A stretch of 64,000 nucleotides of DNA, taken from positions 11,842,001 through 11,906,000 of the forward strand of contig NC_067205.1 in NCBI RefSeq assembly GCF_026262505.1, written 5' to 3'. The DNA comes from Trichomonas vaginalis G3. Taxonomy: Eukaryota > Parabasalia > Trichomonadida > Trichomonadidae. The notes under the pieces were generated by a model. That model was not told the origin of the DNA and made no database searches. It worked only from the letters and a program-made list of their open reading frames with translations. Positions 46,090 through 58,271 of the stretch are shown here, in pieces; the first letter of the stretch is position 1, and every line of letters starts with the position of its first letter. The position numbers and the translations under genes were made by a program.

Positions 46090-47484
46090 TAACGAAATTG
46101 CAAATCCTAACGATTATTTTAGAATTTGAGAGTTGTTTCAAATTTGATTTCCGATGAGTTTGGCAGACATGTTTTATAATAAAATTAATAGCTTATTAAA
46201 AATATCAGTAAATCTTAATTTCAGTTATACAGGAGTTTTGACAGCTAAACAATTTTATATGCTGTAAAATTCCAAATGATGGTTTAAAAATATTATAATA
46301 CATTGAATATGGTAATATATTTTATTGCAATATTCAAACCAAAAACCTTCCATTGAAAATTCAATTGAATAGAAAATCTTCAAGAACTACAACTGGTATT
46401 AATTAAATTTTTTATCTAATTTTTAATTTTACAGCTTTCTATTCAAAAAAATAAAGGTGTCAAGACATTTAATGTATTTTTTGTATTTTTAACTATCATA
46501 CTAAGTTATATATATCTGATCAACTAAATGTAAATCGGATTTCATAAAATGGCACCTTTTTGTTATGAAATTTTTGAAACCCTCAGAAACAAAAATTTCT
46601 TAAATTGTTAAAAATATAGAATAGAATTCTATAATAGGGAATAAAGTTTTCTGAATATTTATTCTTTCAGATGAGCTCTCAATCTTGTAAATTTCAGTTT
46701 TTAATTTATATTAATATAGAGGTTTCGATGATAATGTACAACTGATATCAAGCCTAAAATAAATCTCATTTATGCTGATTTTCAAATGATGTACACCCAA
46801 TTTTCCTCAATCTCAAAAGATTATTGTGTTTTCTTTAGACCAGGAGTTATCAGTTCATGATTTTTGGTATCACAATAAGAAATCTTTTAAAACCACCCCG
46901 AGAAGAATCAAATTTAACAAAATTTAAATGAGAGTTATCATATAACATTTCACAATTTCACTTAACAGTTCAAGCATTCCTTGCCCATCAAATGATTTGA
47001 TTTTTCGATAAATTCCAAAAAATAATTTTGCGATTTTTCGTTCCTTCCGGATTTTTAATTTAAATGTTACTTTATTTGAAAATGATAGATTTGAGAGGTT
47101 CCCATTGTGATCTTTTTATGACAACAGATAATTCCATTCATTTTATAGAGCTCTTATAATGGTTTGTGTTTTGTATCATAATGGAGTTGCATATTTTGAA
47201 GTTAACTCTGTGAATCTAAACTTGGAGGGAAAAAAGAGTATATTACACTAAAAGTGACAAAAAATTCACCCTTAATCAGATATATTTTTTGTAATTTTGA
47301 GTATAGATACCTTGTTGAAATGATATAATATGGATTAATCGATACTTATTGGTGTTCTAAGACAAGTAATAACAATCTCAATTTTTAATAGTAAGATTTT
47401 GAGTTAAAATTGATATTGCAAAAAGTTACTTATAGAAAGTATTTTAAAGTGTCATAATACAAACAAAAATAAATTATAAATTTC
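46090..47484. other. Intergenic between cyclases, unit C
   Basis: Copy of 31259-32652. Nothing supported beyond what is said there. Confidence 0.5.
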
Positions 47485-50400
47485 TTATGGTTCAACTAAA
47501 TAAGTAAACATCTTACATCCTTTGACATCAATTTCACCTCTTTCTTTGATTTCAAAGTTTTGTCCATAAACTAGTTCATAGACAGGACGTGAAATATGAA
47601 CTTTCATTGGAACACCTTTGTTTTCCATTTCATGAGCAATGTTAATAGCCGGACCTAAGATTTCAAAAGTTGGTTTCTCTGTTCCAATAACACCAGCAAC
47701 AATTGGACCGCCAGTGTTAATACCAACTCTGATTCTAAGCTTTTCATTTTCCCTTTCATCAATTTCTTCAAGTTTCTTGATGACTTTGCAACCGAAGTCA
47801 ACAACTTCTTTTGCATGAACAGCTGGTTGGTTTATTTCATCAAAGATACCTCCAGCTGTCATATAGCAATCACCAATGCATTTAATTTTTGTCATTTTCA
47901 AATGAGCATTAGTAATTACATCAAATTCTTTGTACATGATATTGAGCATTCTCATTACATATTGGGCATCATGAGAGCCACACCATGGAGTAAATTCTAC
48001 AACATCTAAGAACAAAACAGTAACTGATTGAACAGCGAAAGAGATATTCTTTTCTCCTGCTTGAACACGAGTAACTAACATTGGTGGCAAAATACTTGCT
48101 AACATTGCATCTGATTTCTTCTTTTCCTCAACAATTAATTTCTCATGCATTACAATTTGTGTCTGATTTATTCCGGAATAAATTCTTCTTCCAGCAACAT
48201 ATTGTGATGAAAAGTCTAAATAAACCTTTTCTCCTGTTGGTTTTGTATAAATAAGTCGACCACCTGATAAAATAACCTTTTCAATTTTATCATCAGATGT
48301 GAATTTTCCATCCATGAAGAAAGTCTTAACATCTTTTTTCAATCTCTTCTTGCTTGATTCTAAACATCTCTTCAAATGATGTATTAACATTGATAACATT
48401 ATTATTTTCTTCTCTGCAAACAATGATAATATCATCCAATTTATTGACAACTTCATTATGGAATGATTGTGTTCTGTCTATTGTTTCATCAACAACATTC
48501 TCGTAGTTACCGCCTAAAACATCAATAATATGAGAATTTGATAATAAAATTTGTGAATTGCACTTCAATAAGCAGTTCATCGTAAACTTAAGTAGAATTT
48601 CTTCTTTTCTTGTTAATCTCAAAACATTAATTGAGAATATTGCTGCAATAATCATGAAAATGAAACAATATTCAGTTAAAGGTTTGAACTCTGAATTAAC
48701 ACTTGCCTTAATTGTTGATACAAGATTCATTCCTGTTCTATAAAAGAAGGCTTCATATAACTCTATTGCGCCGATTTGCCATGTATATGTTATTCCATCA
48801 CCTTTGGAAGGGCATAAACTGGATTTTCAGCTGTCATCATTCCATAGAATCTTCTCATCAACATGTTCATGAGGTAGAATTGACCTCCAGCTGAGAAGCA
48901 ATGAGCACTTGTTGGGATGATCTTTGGAGGAGTTAAGATATTTCCGCATTTGATGGTTTGTGATGCATCGTCAACAGATTCTTGCATTCCTGAAAATGGA
49001 ATCTGATTTGGACCGCCTAAAGTTAACAATTGGAAGTAATTTGCAACAATAGGTAAACTTGCATTGATTTCTTGTAAAGAAACTGTTTCATTGACACAAA
49101 TATTTTGGAATGAACTATCATAATGTTCCCAAACAAGATCAAAAACATTTGACATTACCTTGTAAATATGAGCAATACTTCCATACATATAGTCGATATG
49201 ATAGCAATTATTAACAACTTCTGTTGAAGCATCCAAGTAACTTTCAATGATGAAATAAAAACCAATAATTCCAGCTACTGCAATAAACAGAAAGTTGAAT
49301 AAATTGTACATTTCAACTGATGCTTTTGATTGTTCATCATTAATAGAAGAGAAGAGTTTAATGATGCTTTCTTCCTGTCTGTTGTGTTCAATCTCAGCGA
49401 TACTTCCTAATGATTGTGTAGTTGCTGTTGCTTCTCTTTGTAACTTTGTGAATGAATAGGAAATATTTGAAATGACTGTCTTGTGTAAGCTTGAAAGTAA
49501 TCCATATATTACAATTTTATCATTTCTTAATTTTCTTATTTGAGTTGTAACAATGATCAAGTAAATGATAAAAACAAGAATAATCAAAGCAACTCTTAAA
49601 TAAATAAGAATTCGATGATTTCTTGTTGAAACATCTGTCATATAGGAAATAATGTTTTCAACAGCTTCTGTAAGAGATTCTGTTGATCCAGCGTTGTTGT
49701 TCTTTGCTGTAATTGTATCTAATCCTTTTGGAACTGTATTATCAAAAGAAGAGAGACCAATTACTTTGGAAATATGGTTTGTTACCATATATGCAATCTG
49801 TCCAATATTTGCAATTGATACCTCACGATATGTGTTATTCATGTAGAAGTAGAATTCGTGAGAATGTGCAAAAACGAGATCCCTTACTTTCTCCATATAT
49901 TTATTGCCAATTTCGAAATTTCTTAATGGAGTTATGATTGAGTTAGCATCTGCAACTTGCATGTTTAAAAATTGAATGATCATTTTAGAATCTTTTGATC
50001 CACCAAAGGCATTCATTGGGAAATCATCATTCAATTCAATCAATGTCATACATTTTGTTCCAGGGATCTTCGGATCATCAATCATTTTCATTAAAAACTT
50101 TGTTAACATTGGTGGTAACATGTTGATTAAGTTTCTCATATATGAAATTCCATACATAAGAGATAATGGATAAGTAATTGTACTATCTAAATAAAAGAAG
50201 AATCCTAATAATACAAGGAAAGGAACGAAAATAATGCAAATAAAGGCAAAAATTGTTGAGTTGTACATGTATTGGATTGCAGGGATCTTGTTATTATCAA
50301 TCATAGACTTAATGTTTGCAATTTGCTGATAATCCAAGTCTTCATCATAAGCATTAATTTCATCCATGCCAATCGTATTTTGTTCAGTTCCTGTTGTTGC

Positions 50401-52137
50401 AACTTTTGGTGTTGAAATTGATTCATTGCAATGATCAGGAATATTATCAAAAGCAATAAATCCAAGTTCATGTAATGTATCAGGATGAATTTGGATTCCT
50501 TTTTGTAGCAACTTGATATCTTCATTCCATTTTCTGAACATGATAGCATCTGATTTAAGTTCCGGTTGGAATTTGGCATATTGTCTCGCAACAAATCTGT
50601 TATTAGGATACAACATGAGTAATTCATTGATTTCTAGCTCAGATGTTTCAATGCTTTCATATGTTGATCTAATAACGCTATCTAATTCTGTTGTGTTGCC
50701 TTGTAATACCAAATCCCAAATGTTTCTCAGTCTATTCTTCAATTTATCGAATAATTTTTGCAATTTGGCAATTTTAGACTTCAATTGCGGAGTGAACTTT
50801 GTTTCTCTTGTTTTAATAATTTGACCAATATTTGAGAGGTAATACTCTGCATCTTGATTCTTCTTTGCCATGTTCTTCAGAATGTTTCCAATGAATTGCA
50901 ATGTACTTGACATCTCTGGATATAAAGCTGTAAATTTTGCATAAATAACCCAAACATCTAAATCATCCGACCACTTTTCAGCGGCTGCTTTAAAGACTGA
51001 AAAGTCTAAGCAAACTTTATGTCCATATGTGAATCCTGTGCATACTGATTGTCTGAATTTATTCTTTGAGCCAATGATTTCAAAATTGCCGGTGCTTTCA
51101 TATTCATCAAGAGTTGCAAGATCCTTTCTAATTCTTCTCTTAATGAATAGTTCTGAAAGTAAAAGAGAAACAAATGTTACGCCGCCAAAGAAAATAAAGA
51201 ACGTAATTGGCCATGATTTTTCTAAAACAATTGGAACAATCGAAGCAAGGGAAACAACAACGCCTATAATGGAACCTGCGAGAACTAATGTTTGATACAA
51301 AGGTTTTACAAATGTACCGCAACCAAAAACTACTGTTCCGTTCCAAACATAGCAAATTGCAGACAATATCATGCAAACTACTGTCGGCCACTTAGTGATA
51401 TAAGTAGTTAATGAAGCGAATAGCGAAATGAAATTGATTGTAACGAATAAAACGCATGAAGGACTCGCTTCAACGGTCATAAAAGATGTGGCTCTAAAAG
51501 TTAAGGTTCTTGAATAACAATTTATCATTGTCTATGTGTACATTACCCAGGAAATAAGTGTTAATACACAGGCAAAGAACGTTTTGAATTCTATTTTATA
51601 TATTTTTCCGATGTATGCTGAGATAATTTCTCCGGAAAACTGAATCGAAATTGGAATGAGCACAAATGTTACAAAAGATGAGAACAATGTTAGTGCAACA
51701 ATGGAAAATCTTGATAATGTCGTTGTTTTATTGTAAATGAATGCGGCAATTACCAAATAAAATCCAAATGAGAGTAAAATTGCATCAATAACATATATAA
51801 ATATATATTCATTACCAAATCTGTATTGTACTGGAACAATATGAAAGATTACTGTTAATATACTGACTGCTTTAAATGTTAATGTGGTTTGATCAAAGGC
51901 ATCATCGTTGGCGGCCATGATAGAAGCACCAATTAGTTGAAAGATTCTAATAAAAGTAATAACTGTATGGACCATTTCTATTTTTGGCCCGTATATATCA
52001 AGAAAATTGAAGAGAGCAGATAGATTTTCTCTCAATCTTGTCATAAAGGGAATATCAATCAATCCATTGACTCTTGATGTTAATGAGTTCTCAAACCCTT
52101 CATTGCCTTGTGATGATGTTGACTGAATTTCTTCCAT
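47485..52137 (-). CDS. Cyclase 2, full-length locus: receptor-type adenylyl cyclase
   Basis: The only copy with the true 5' end, ATG at 52137 (MEEIQSTSSQGNEGFENSLT). The first 201 residues hold about five membrane helices and end at an in-frame TAG at 51534-51532. The frame reopens directly after it, with an ATG at 51528, and continues without shift into cyclase 2. Against copy B there is one T fewer at about 48803 and a two-base loss (CTTTGTTTTC to CTTTTTTC) near 48335; both break the frame within copy C only. In all, the protein would be about 1,540 residues with the same domain order as cyclase 1. The active site has Asn and Glu where cyclase 1 has Ser and Gln (GPAINIAHEME against GPSISFAQQME). 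A TCATTTA about 10 bases upstream may be the initiator. Confidence 0.75.
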
Positions 52138-54043
52138 TGATGATAAATGAAGTTAATATTTTGAATGGAAATTTTGAGATGAATCAATTTGACCAAAACT
52201 ATTTTGAGAAAAAAAATCTTAATTAATAATTTGATCGATATTTCGTTGAGAGAACTTATTGCATTTTTAAAAATAATAATTAGATAAGAAATAATCATGG
52301 TTATAATTTTGAAAAGGAAGCTAGCGTTTTGAAAAATTTCTTCACAAAATTATTCTTTGAAAATAAGAGATGAATTTTTGCCTTGGAAGATTCTTTATAA
52401 GGAAATATTATTTTAATTAATGAAAAGATGCAAAATATTTTTCAGATATTAGAAGTTTTGAAAAAATAAAGTCAATTAATTTGTTATTGGAATCGTGTTA
52501 TTTTCGTTCTATAACATAGCTAAATTGAGAACGATAGGATAACTTACAAAATTTGAATAATTATTTGAATTTGAAAACAAATAGAAATAATTAAGTATTC
52601 TTAATATACTCACCATTTTGAATAATATATTCCGTTTTAGATTTTTAAGAATTGAATTGTTTAAATGATTTAGCTTTGAAAATTTCGATATTAATAATTA
52701 GTGAAACTTTTCAGTAACCATATCAACTATTAAATATAAGAAAATATGATTTTGATAGATTAATTTTTCAATATTCAATTTCAATTATTTTCGGAAAAGC
52801 TAATTTACATTAATTTTTAAACCAAGAATTCATATTATTTTAAATTATATATGATATTCTTTTAGATCCACTATTCATTCAAAATTTTGCAATTGATTAT
52901 TTTCCATTGAATTTTTTTCAATACTATAATTCAAATTGTTAATTAGATGAAAGAAATTGATATTATTCATTAATATATGTTCATATAAGCTTTTTAATTT
53001 TGGACGAACGTAATTTATTTTCACCACCTTATTTGCTTAATTTCGATTTTAATCTTTACCATTATCAATGTCATATAACATCATGTATTAAAACAATTAA
53101 ATTTTTTCATATTATTCGTTATTGATCAATCAGAAAAAACAATTGAACTTCCTAAAATACAATTTCAGCTCTCCTAATAATCGAAATTGATTTTCTACAT
53201 ATAGACAAGATTAGAGAATTACTTGTTAATATTAAAAATTATTATATTTCTGTCATCAAAAAAATTCACATGAAGGAATGATGTTAAAAGTTATCGGTTA
53301 CATAAGTTTGAATTCGGCATATGAAAGTCAAAAGTCATCTGATGTCCATCCAATGAAACATAAGTTTTGAAAATGAAACAAATTGTTTCAACTGTTTAAT
53401 CAATTTAAAAAAAATATCATATCTAGCTATATAATATCCTGGTTATAATAAATTTATGAATATCATTAATATTTTTTTTACCGTTCAACTCAATCCTGAA
53501 AAATTGTAGGCTATGATATTAAACCATAGGTTCAATATATGTACAAAACTAATAGAGAATGAGATTGTAGGAACGTTATAGGTTAAAATTTAATTTATAA
53601 AAATTTCTATATGTTATATTGTAGACCGGAATAAATCAATGCACGCATATCTTAAAATTGAATGCATATATTGAATTACATTTCAAAATAAATGGTCGAA
53701 GGGAAAATTGAATCAGAATTTATATATATAGGATGTAAAAAAATTCATTATTAAAATAAGTTTAAAAATTAAGCATATAGGAATTTACAGTTTTTTCTCT
53801 CAATTGTATCAAAAATTATGAGACAATTTTTGTGTGAAGTTATATTATATCTTTTTTTGGGTAATTCTATTGTATATCTCAAATGACACATTTTAATTCG
53901 AAATCTCATCCTCTGAAATTTTAGCTTTCAAAATCAAACAAGTTAATATTTTTATACATGCATATGTTCACATATTTAATTTTTATTAAACCCCATCAAT
54001 TTTAGCTTTTGAGAGTATATATCAAAATTATAATTATAAAAAA
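52138..54043. other. Long intergenic AT-rich stretch
   Basis: About 1.9 kb without supported genes, RNAs or repeats. It contains the cyclase 2 promoter on the left and the thioredoxin promoter on the right. Confidence 0.5.
54022..54029 (+). promoter_or_regulatory. TCAAAATT motif before the thioredoxin-like gene
   Basis: TATATCAAAATTATA lies 15-22 bases before the ATG at 54044. It matches the motif seen before small genes 1 and 2. AT-rich sequence makes chance matches common. Confidence 0.3.
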
Positions 54044-54388
54044 ATGAATGTGGCACATCCATCTGTTATAAAATTTAACGGATCGCTTAAAGACCTTTCT
54101 TCACTTATTCACAGTCATGATGGGTTAACAGTGTTAGATATCGATGCATCGTGGTGCCCTTGTTGCCGGAGAATTTCTAAGATGTTGCCAATTTTTGCTA
54201 AAGAGCATCCTGACGTTCAAATCATTAGAGTTGATGGTGATATTAACCCTGAAATTAAAACCTATTTTGGAGTTGAACATATTCCAAGTCTAAAATTTAT
54301 AAAGTCAAATAAGCATCTCGATCCAATTGATACTATTGTTGGAGTAGACATCCCATTAATCAAAGAAAAGTTGCTACTTCACAGATGA
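54044..54388 (+). CDS. Thioredoxin-like protein with a CPCC active site, 114 aa
   Basis: A complete single-domain thioredoxin fold. The active site reads SWCPCCRR (C38, P39, C40, C41), so the redox pair C38/C41 is present but the usual GP is replaced by PC, which adds a third Cys. The cis-proline is P81 in EHIPSLKF. No signal peptide is seen, so it is probably cytosolic. In trichomonads thioredoxins and peroxiredoxins form the main peroxide defence, together with thioredoxin reductase. The altered active site would change the redox potential and could bind metal or glutathione; this is inference. Length is close to the usual 105-110 residues. Confidence 0.85.
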   Translation: MNVAHPSVIKFNGSLKDLSSLIHSHDGLTVLDIDASWCPCCRRISKMLPIFAKEHPDVQIIRVDGDINPEIKTYFGVEHIPSLKFIKSNKHLDPIDTIVGVDIPLIKEKLLLHR

Positions 54389-54710
54389 TTTTATTGTTAT
54401 ATTTTTTAATTTTGTTAATTATATTATAAATCTTTAAATTTGTATGTAAACATTCAATATATTTGATGTATTTACCATACATTTTTGTCATTTAAAATTT
54501 TTATTTTATTTTTATTTTTATTTTGAATAATCTTAAAATTAGTCGTTGTTCATAACGCAATGAAGTCTGAAAACTAAAATAGCTTTTGTCAATATTTTAT
54601 ATATTTTTATAAAAATGAAGTTTACCAGAATTTCAAAAAAAATGACAATTTTTCAAATAAATTTTTACTAAAAATAACTTCATGATAAAAAATTTTAATA
54701 AGGATGAATA
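54389..54710. other. Intergenic, convergent 3' flanks
   Basis: AT-rich, with T-rich runs downstream of the thioredoxin-like gene. No other feature seen. Confidence 0.45.
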
Positions 54711-56291
54711 TCAAGTATTAATATTATCATCGGATTGTTGTTGATTAATCTTTCCACTTGAATCTAGACTTTCACCTCTATCTGATCCATAAATTGGAAC
54801 CTTATCAACACCGAATGATTCCGCATTGACATCATCTTTCTTATCATCGCAATAATAAGTTTCTGAATCATTAAATTCCTCGTTCTCTGGGTCTTTCACA
54901 TATCCCAAATCTTCGTCCATTTGATCGAATTTTGCACCATCAGCTGATTGATGCTTCGTTTTTCTATACAAGAAAATGCCAATCATTGCGAGGATGAGTA
55001 AGAATGCCAAACCTATTGTTATCAACAAAATCTTTTTTCCTGATGCTTCAGGATCTCTTGCATCAGCTTTGGCATCATCTGGGATTTCAACTAATATTAG
55101 TGATTCTGATTCTTGGTTTACGTGCATAACAGTTCTGACAACTTGCATAGCCATGGTTGTTGAATAAGATGTCTCGCTGGAATTATCTAATGTCATGATA
55201 ACTGTTTCATAAGTTTCATTTGTCATCGTTTCTGATTCTGATGTAACATTTGTTCTTGTATATGTGTAAGTATAATTCTTGTTTGGATCTAATTCTGATG
55301 ACGATGATGAAGATGAAACGTCTGATGATTGTGATGGTTCAACATTTGCAGTTCCATTGCAATAAACATCACATGAATATCCATTGCATTTGAAATAATC
55401 TGGATTGTTGTTATTTAAGTTAGTTGTCGTAGGGAAATAAACTCTATCGGCTCTTGAACTCGATGCATTGCAATAATCCATAAATTCATCAGTTTTGACC
55501 TCTTTTGACTTGTCATTTTCGTCTTTGACATAGTTAATATCAAAGGAACGATTGACATATGAGAATGAATATGGATCATAGTCTGTCTCAATAGGAATAA
55601 GTGTTTCGTCATTTGGAACAAACAATAACTTGTTTCTTTCCTTTCTTTCAAGGATATCTAATGGTAGATACTTGGAGTTTTGGACTTCTTTCTTTGTATA
55701 AACATATCCTCTGTAGTTTGTAAATGCATCAGTGACTTCTGAAATATCAACAGATGAAATGTTGCAAAATCTGAAGGACTTTAATGTAAATGTAGTAACT
55801 CCTGGCTTCAATGTCAATTTTGTCAGTTTTTTACAGTTAATGAAACTAAAAGATTCTAAAATTATATTTGGTGTAAGTTCAAATTCTGAAATTCCAATAT
55901 TGTTGAATCCATTTTCACTTATTTTTATTGGATTATTAGCTGGGAACGTGATCTTGTTTAAATTTGTCAAATCTTTAAAAGCTCTATTGTCAATTGTCTT
56001 AATTGAAGTATATGAAAGATCAATACTGTTAATTTTCCAATTAACAAAAGCATCTTTTTGGATTGTTTCATCATTATTAAGATATAATATCAAATTTCCT
56101 ACTTCATCAAATGCATTTTTGTGAGAAGTTATATCAGTAAGCTTAACAAGTTTTGAAAGTATCACAACTTCATTAAGTTTGGCCTTGGAATATTTCGAAA
56201 AGTTTGCCACATTACTAATAAAGGCAGTATTGGGGACATTTTGTAAGTTATCGATTGTAATTATAGATTCAAAAGTACTAGATATAGTATT
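54711..56291 (-). CDS. BspA-like leucine-rich surface protein with one membrane helix
   Basis: The frame is open from just after a TGA at 56294-56292 to 54711. BspA/LRR_5 repeats cover about the first 170 residues (RAFKDLTNLNKITFP, FSFINCKKLTKLTLKPG, FRFCNISSVDIS). A Ser/Thr/Asn-rich stalk with many N-x-S/T sites follows, then one membrane helix (ILLITIGLAFLLILAMIGIF) and an acidic cytoplasmic tail of about 75 residues. This is the layout of trichomonad BspA surface proteins. There is no ATG at the head of the frame (the frame from 56210 would start with GTG) and no signal peptide, so the 5' end is lost, or is broken by a frame change just upstream of 56292. Confidence 0.75.
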   Translation of the reverse strand, partial: NTISSTFESIITIDNLQNVPNTAFISNVANFSKYSKAKLNEVVILSKLVKLTDITSHKNAFDEVGNLILYLNNDETIQKDAFVNWKINSIDLSYTSIKTIDNRAFKDLTNLNKITFPANNPIKISENGFNNIGISEFELTPNIILESFSFINCKKLTKLTLKPGVTTFTLKSFRFCNISSVDISEVTDAFTNYRGYVYTKKEVQNSKYLPLDILERKERNKLLFVPNDETLIPIETDYDPYSFSYVNRSFDINYVKDENDKSKEVKTDEFMDYCNASSSRADRVYFPTTTNLNNNNPDYFKCNGYSCDVYCNGTANVEPSQSSDVSSSSSSSELDPNKNYTYTYTRTNVTSESETMTNETYETVIMTLDNSSETSYSTTMAMQVVRTVMHVNQESESLILVEIPDDAKADARDPEASGKKILLITIGLAFLLILAMIGIFLYRKTKHQSADGAKFDQMDEDLGYVKDPENEEFNDSETYYCDDKKDDVNAESFGVDKVPIYGSDRGESLDSSGKINQQQSDDNINT

Positions 56292-56815
56292 TCATGTATG
56301 ATTCTTCGATTTGTTACTTTTTTAACGATAGAACTTTTGATGAAATTCAAAAAATAAATAACTGTATAAAGCAAAATATCAATTTTTATAAAGAAATATG
56401 AGTGATCAATTATAAACTTTTGAGAGAATAAAAATTGAAAGAAAAAGCAATTATAGTATTATTGATGTATTCATAGGGGCTTATATGCTGATTAACTGAC
56501 TTTACAGTTCATATGAAAATTATCACTTTTCATGAAATTTCATGAATTTAAATACCTTGTTTGCCTATTTAGTAATTCAAATAATATTATAAGAATTTTG
56601 ATTCAAAAATAAATATTGACATTGTATCAAATAACCATGAAAATACTAGTAATAGATCGAGTTGCTAAGCTAACTTCAATGCTATTTGGAAATATTAAAT
56701 GCATTTGCACGAAGGATCTGCTCGATGGGTTTCCAAATTAATTGCGGATAAATTATTTGTTGAAATGGAATTAAATGAAAGAAATTGTATCACATCATTT
56801 TTTGAGTTTGAAAAT
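56292..56815. other. Intergenic left of the TIR elements
   Basis: A plus-strand frame (56699-56905) reads GSARWVSKLIADKLFVEMEL and looks somewhat coding, but it has no known family and runs into an inserted element. It could be a fragment of an older gene or repeat. Confidence 0.3.
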
Positions 56816-56875
56816 GGGGAGAAGCTTCCTAAACTTTTTAATCCCATAAATATGGTCATTATCTGGAATAAAGAG

Positions 56876-56879
56876 TTAA
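56876..56879. repeat. TTAA target duplication, left
   Basis: TTAA directly before the TIR element. The uninterrupted relative of this site at 60745-60820 has a single TTAA, which supports target duplication on insertion. Confidence 0.65.
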
Positions 56880-57091
56880 GCGTCATATGTCACTTTTTGT
56901 ACTAAGGAAACATCGACTTTATGCGTTATGACTTTTCGATGAGGAAACAAGTGTTCACGTATTATAAACTTCCTTATTCCAATAAACCAACCCTAAACAT
57001 AATTAATTCTAAGAATGATAATGGTCTCTTTTCTATGATAACCAAATCAATTTGGTTATCATAGTAAAGCACCAAAAACAGGAATAGGAAT
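56880..57091 (+). repeat. Left terminal inverted repeat, 212 bp
   Basis: It contains an internal 32-base palindrome at 57033-57064 (14-bp stem CTATGATAACCAAA, loop TCAA) and an inward-pointing TCACTTTT at 56890-56897, 10 bases from the end. Confidence 0.85.
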
Positions 57092-58271
57092 AACCGCGTT
57101 TAAACAGGAATAGGCAATATGGAAACTAGAGAAGACTCAACTGATTTTTTAAGCAAATCTTCTTTCTGATTCAAATCTGCTTTGCTCATCATCGTATATT
57201 ACTGCATTTTTATTAAGATACTTTAATGCATGATCAATGTACATCATTCTTTTAGCAATTTTTTAAATTCATTCTGCTAATTACGTTGAATTTTGTTCAA
57301 AAGATATCGTAATTCCATAATTTAATACGTAAAATGTTATTGAATAACTCTGATTATTCCTTTACATGCAAAATGAGTGTGTTCTTTTTTACATTTTTAC
57401 TCATATTAGATCAAATTTAACCTGATTTTATACTATTAACACTTATTTTAGAGGGGATATACTTAAATCTCTATTGTTTTAATAAAAACTTAAAAAAAAT
57501 ATAAAAATTTTCAAAAATGTTAAAATATACTAGCTTTCAAAGAAAGCAAGTCATTTTATAAGGAAGACATTATATGTTTAGGAAGGAAATTCCGTGTAAT
57601 AACCAAAATAGGAAAGAATATTCAATCATTATGAAAGAACTCTATTCTAACAATTTGTGAGACATATATCTTTATAGCGACATAGTTGCAATTCATGTTT
57701 TATCCCCTTTCCTTCATTGATTTTAATTAATGCATTCATTCACTGAATATGCATGCTCAAAATCGAACATTTGCCTTACTAATCAACGGACAATGAATGT
57801 TTAAAAATGATTAGTATTGAAAAGTAGCTGGAATTTCAGTGTTGTTTTGTATATTTATTCCAAGTGCAAATTTAAACAAAATATACTTATTCAAAGTGCA
57901 ATGTTTACAAACAATCAATCAATAAAAGTCACATCTTTTTTTCACTGGAAAAAAAAATGATATTTTTTTATAAAGATAAGTATTTAATTACAATAGTACG
58001 AATTTAATTTTTAGACTGAAGTTTATTCATTGTTACCGTTTTTAGTCTAAGTTTCTAGGAAATGAGTATTTTATTTTGCAAGATAAAGTTCTTCGATAAA
58101 ATTAGCATGAAAAATCTTCTTTCGTATAAGAGTAATAATAAGTTTCCGCAAATCTTATTGAGAATAGTACGAGAATTTTGTTTGAAATTTAAATTTTGCA
58201 TAAATAAAGAATGGATGCAAGAATTTTCCAATTCCATTTTGTTAGAGTTGATTCGTGATTCCATATTGTCG

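Larger units (their letters stand above)
36630..51464. repeat. Tandem duplication, unit C (14.83 kb)
   Basis: The second copy of the 14.83-kb unit. Beyond its right edge the cyclase 2 reading frame continues into single-copy sequence (51465-52137), so the right edge of unit C is the original context of cyclase 2. Confidence 0.95.
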
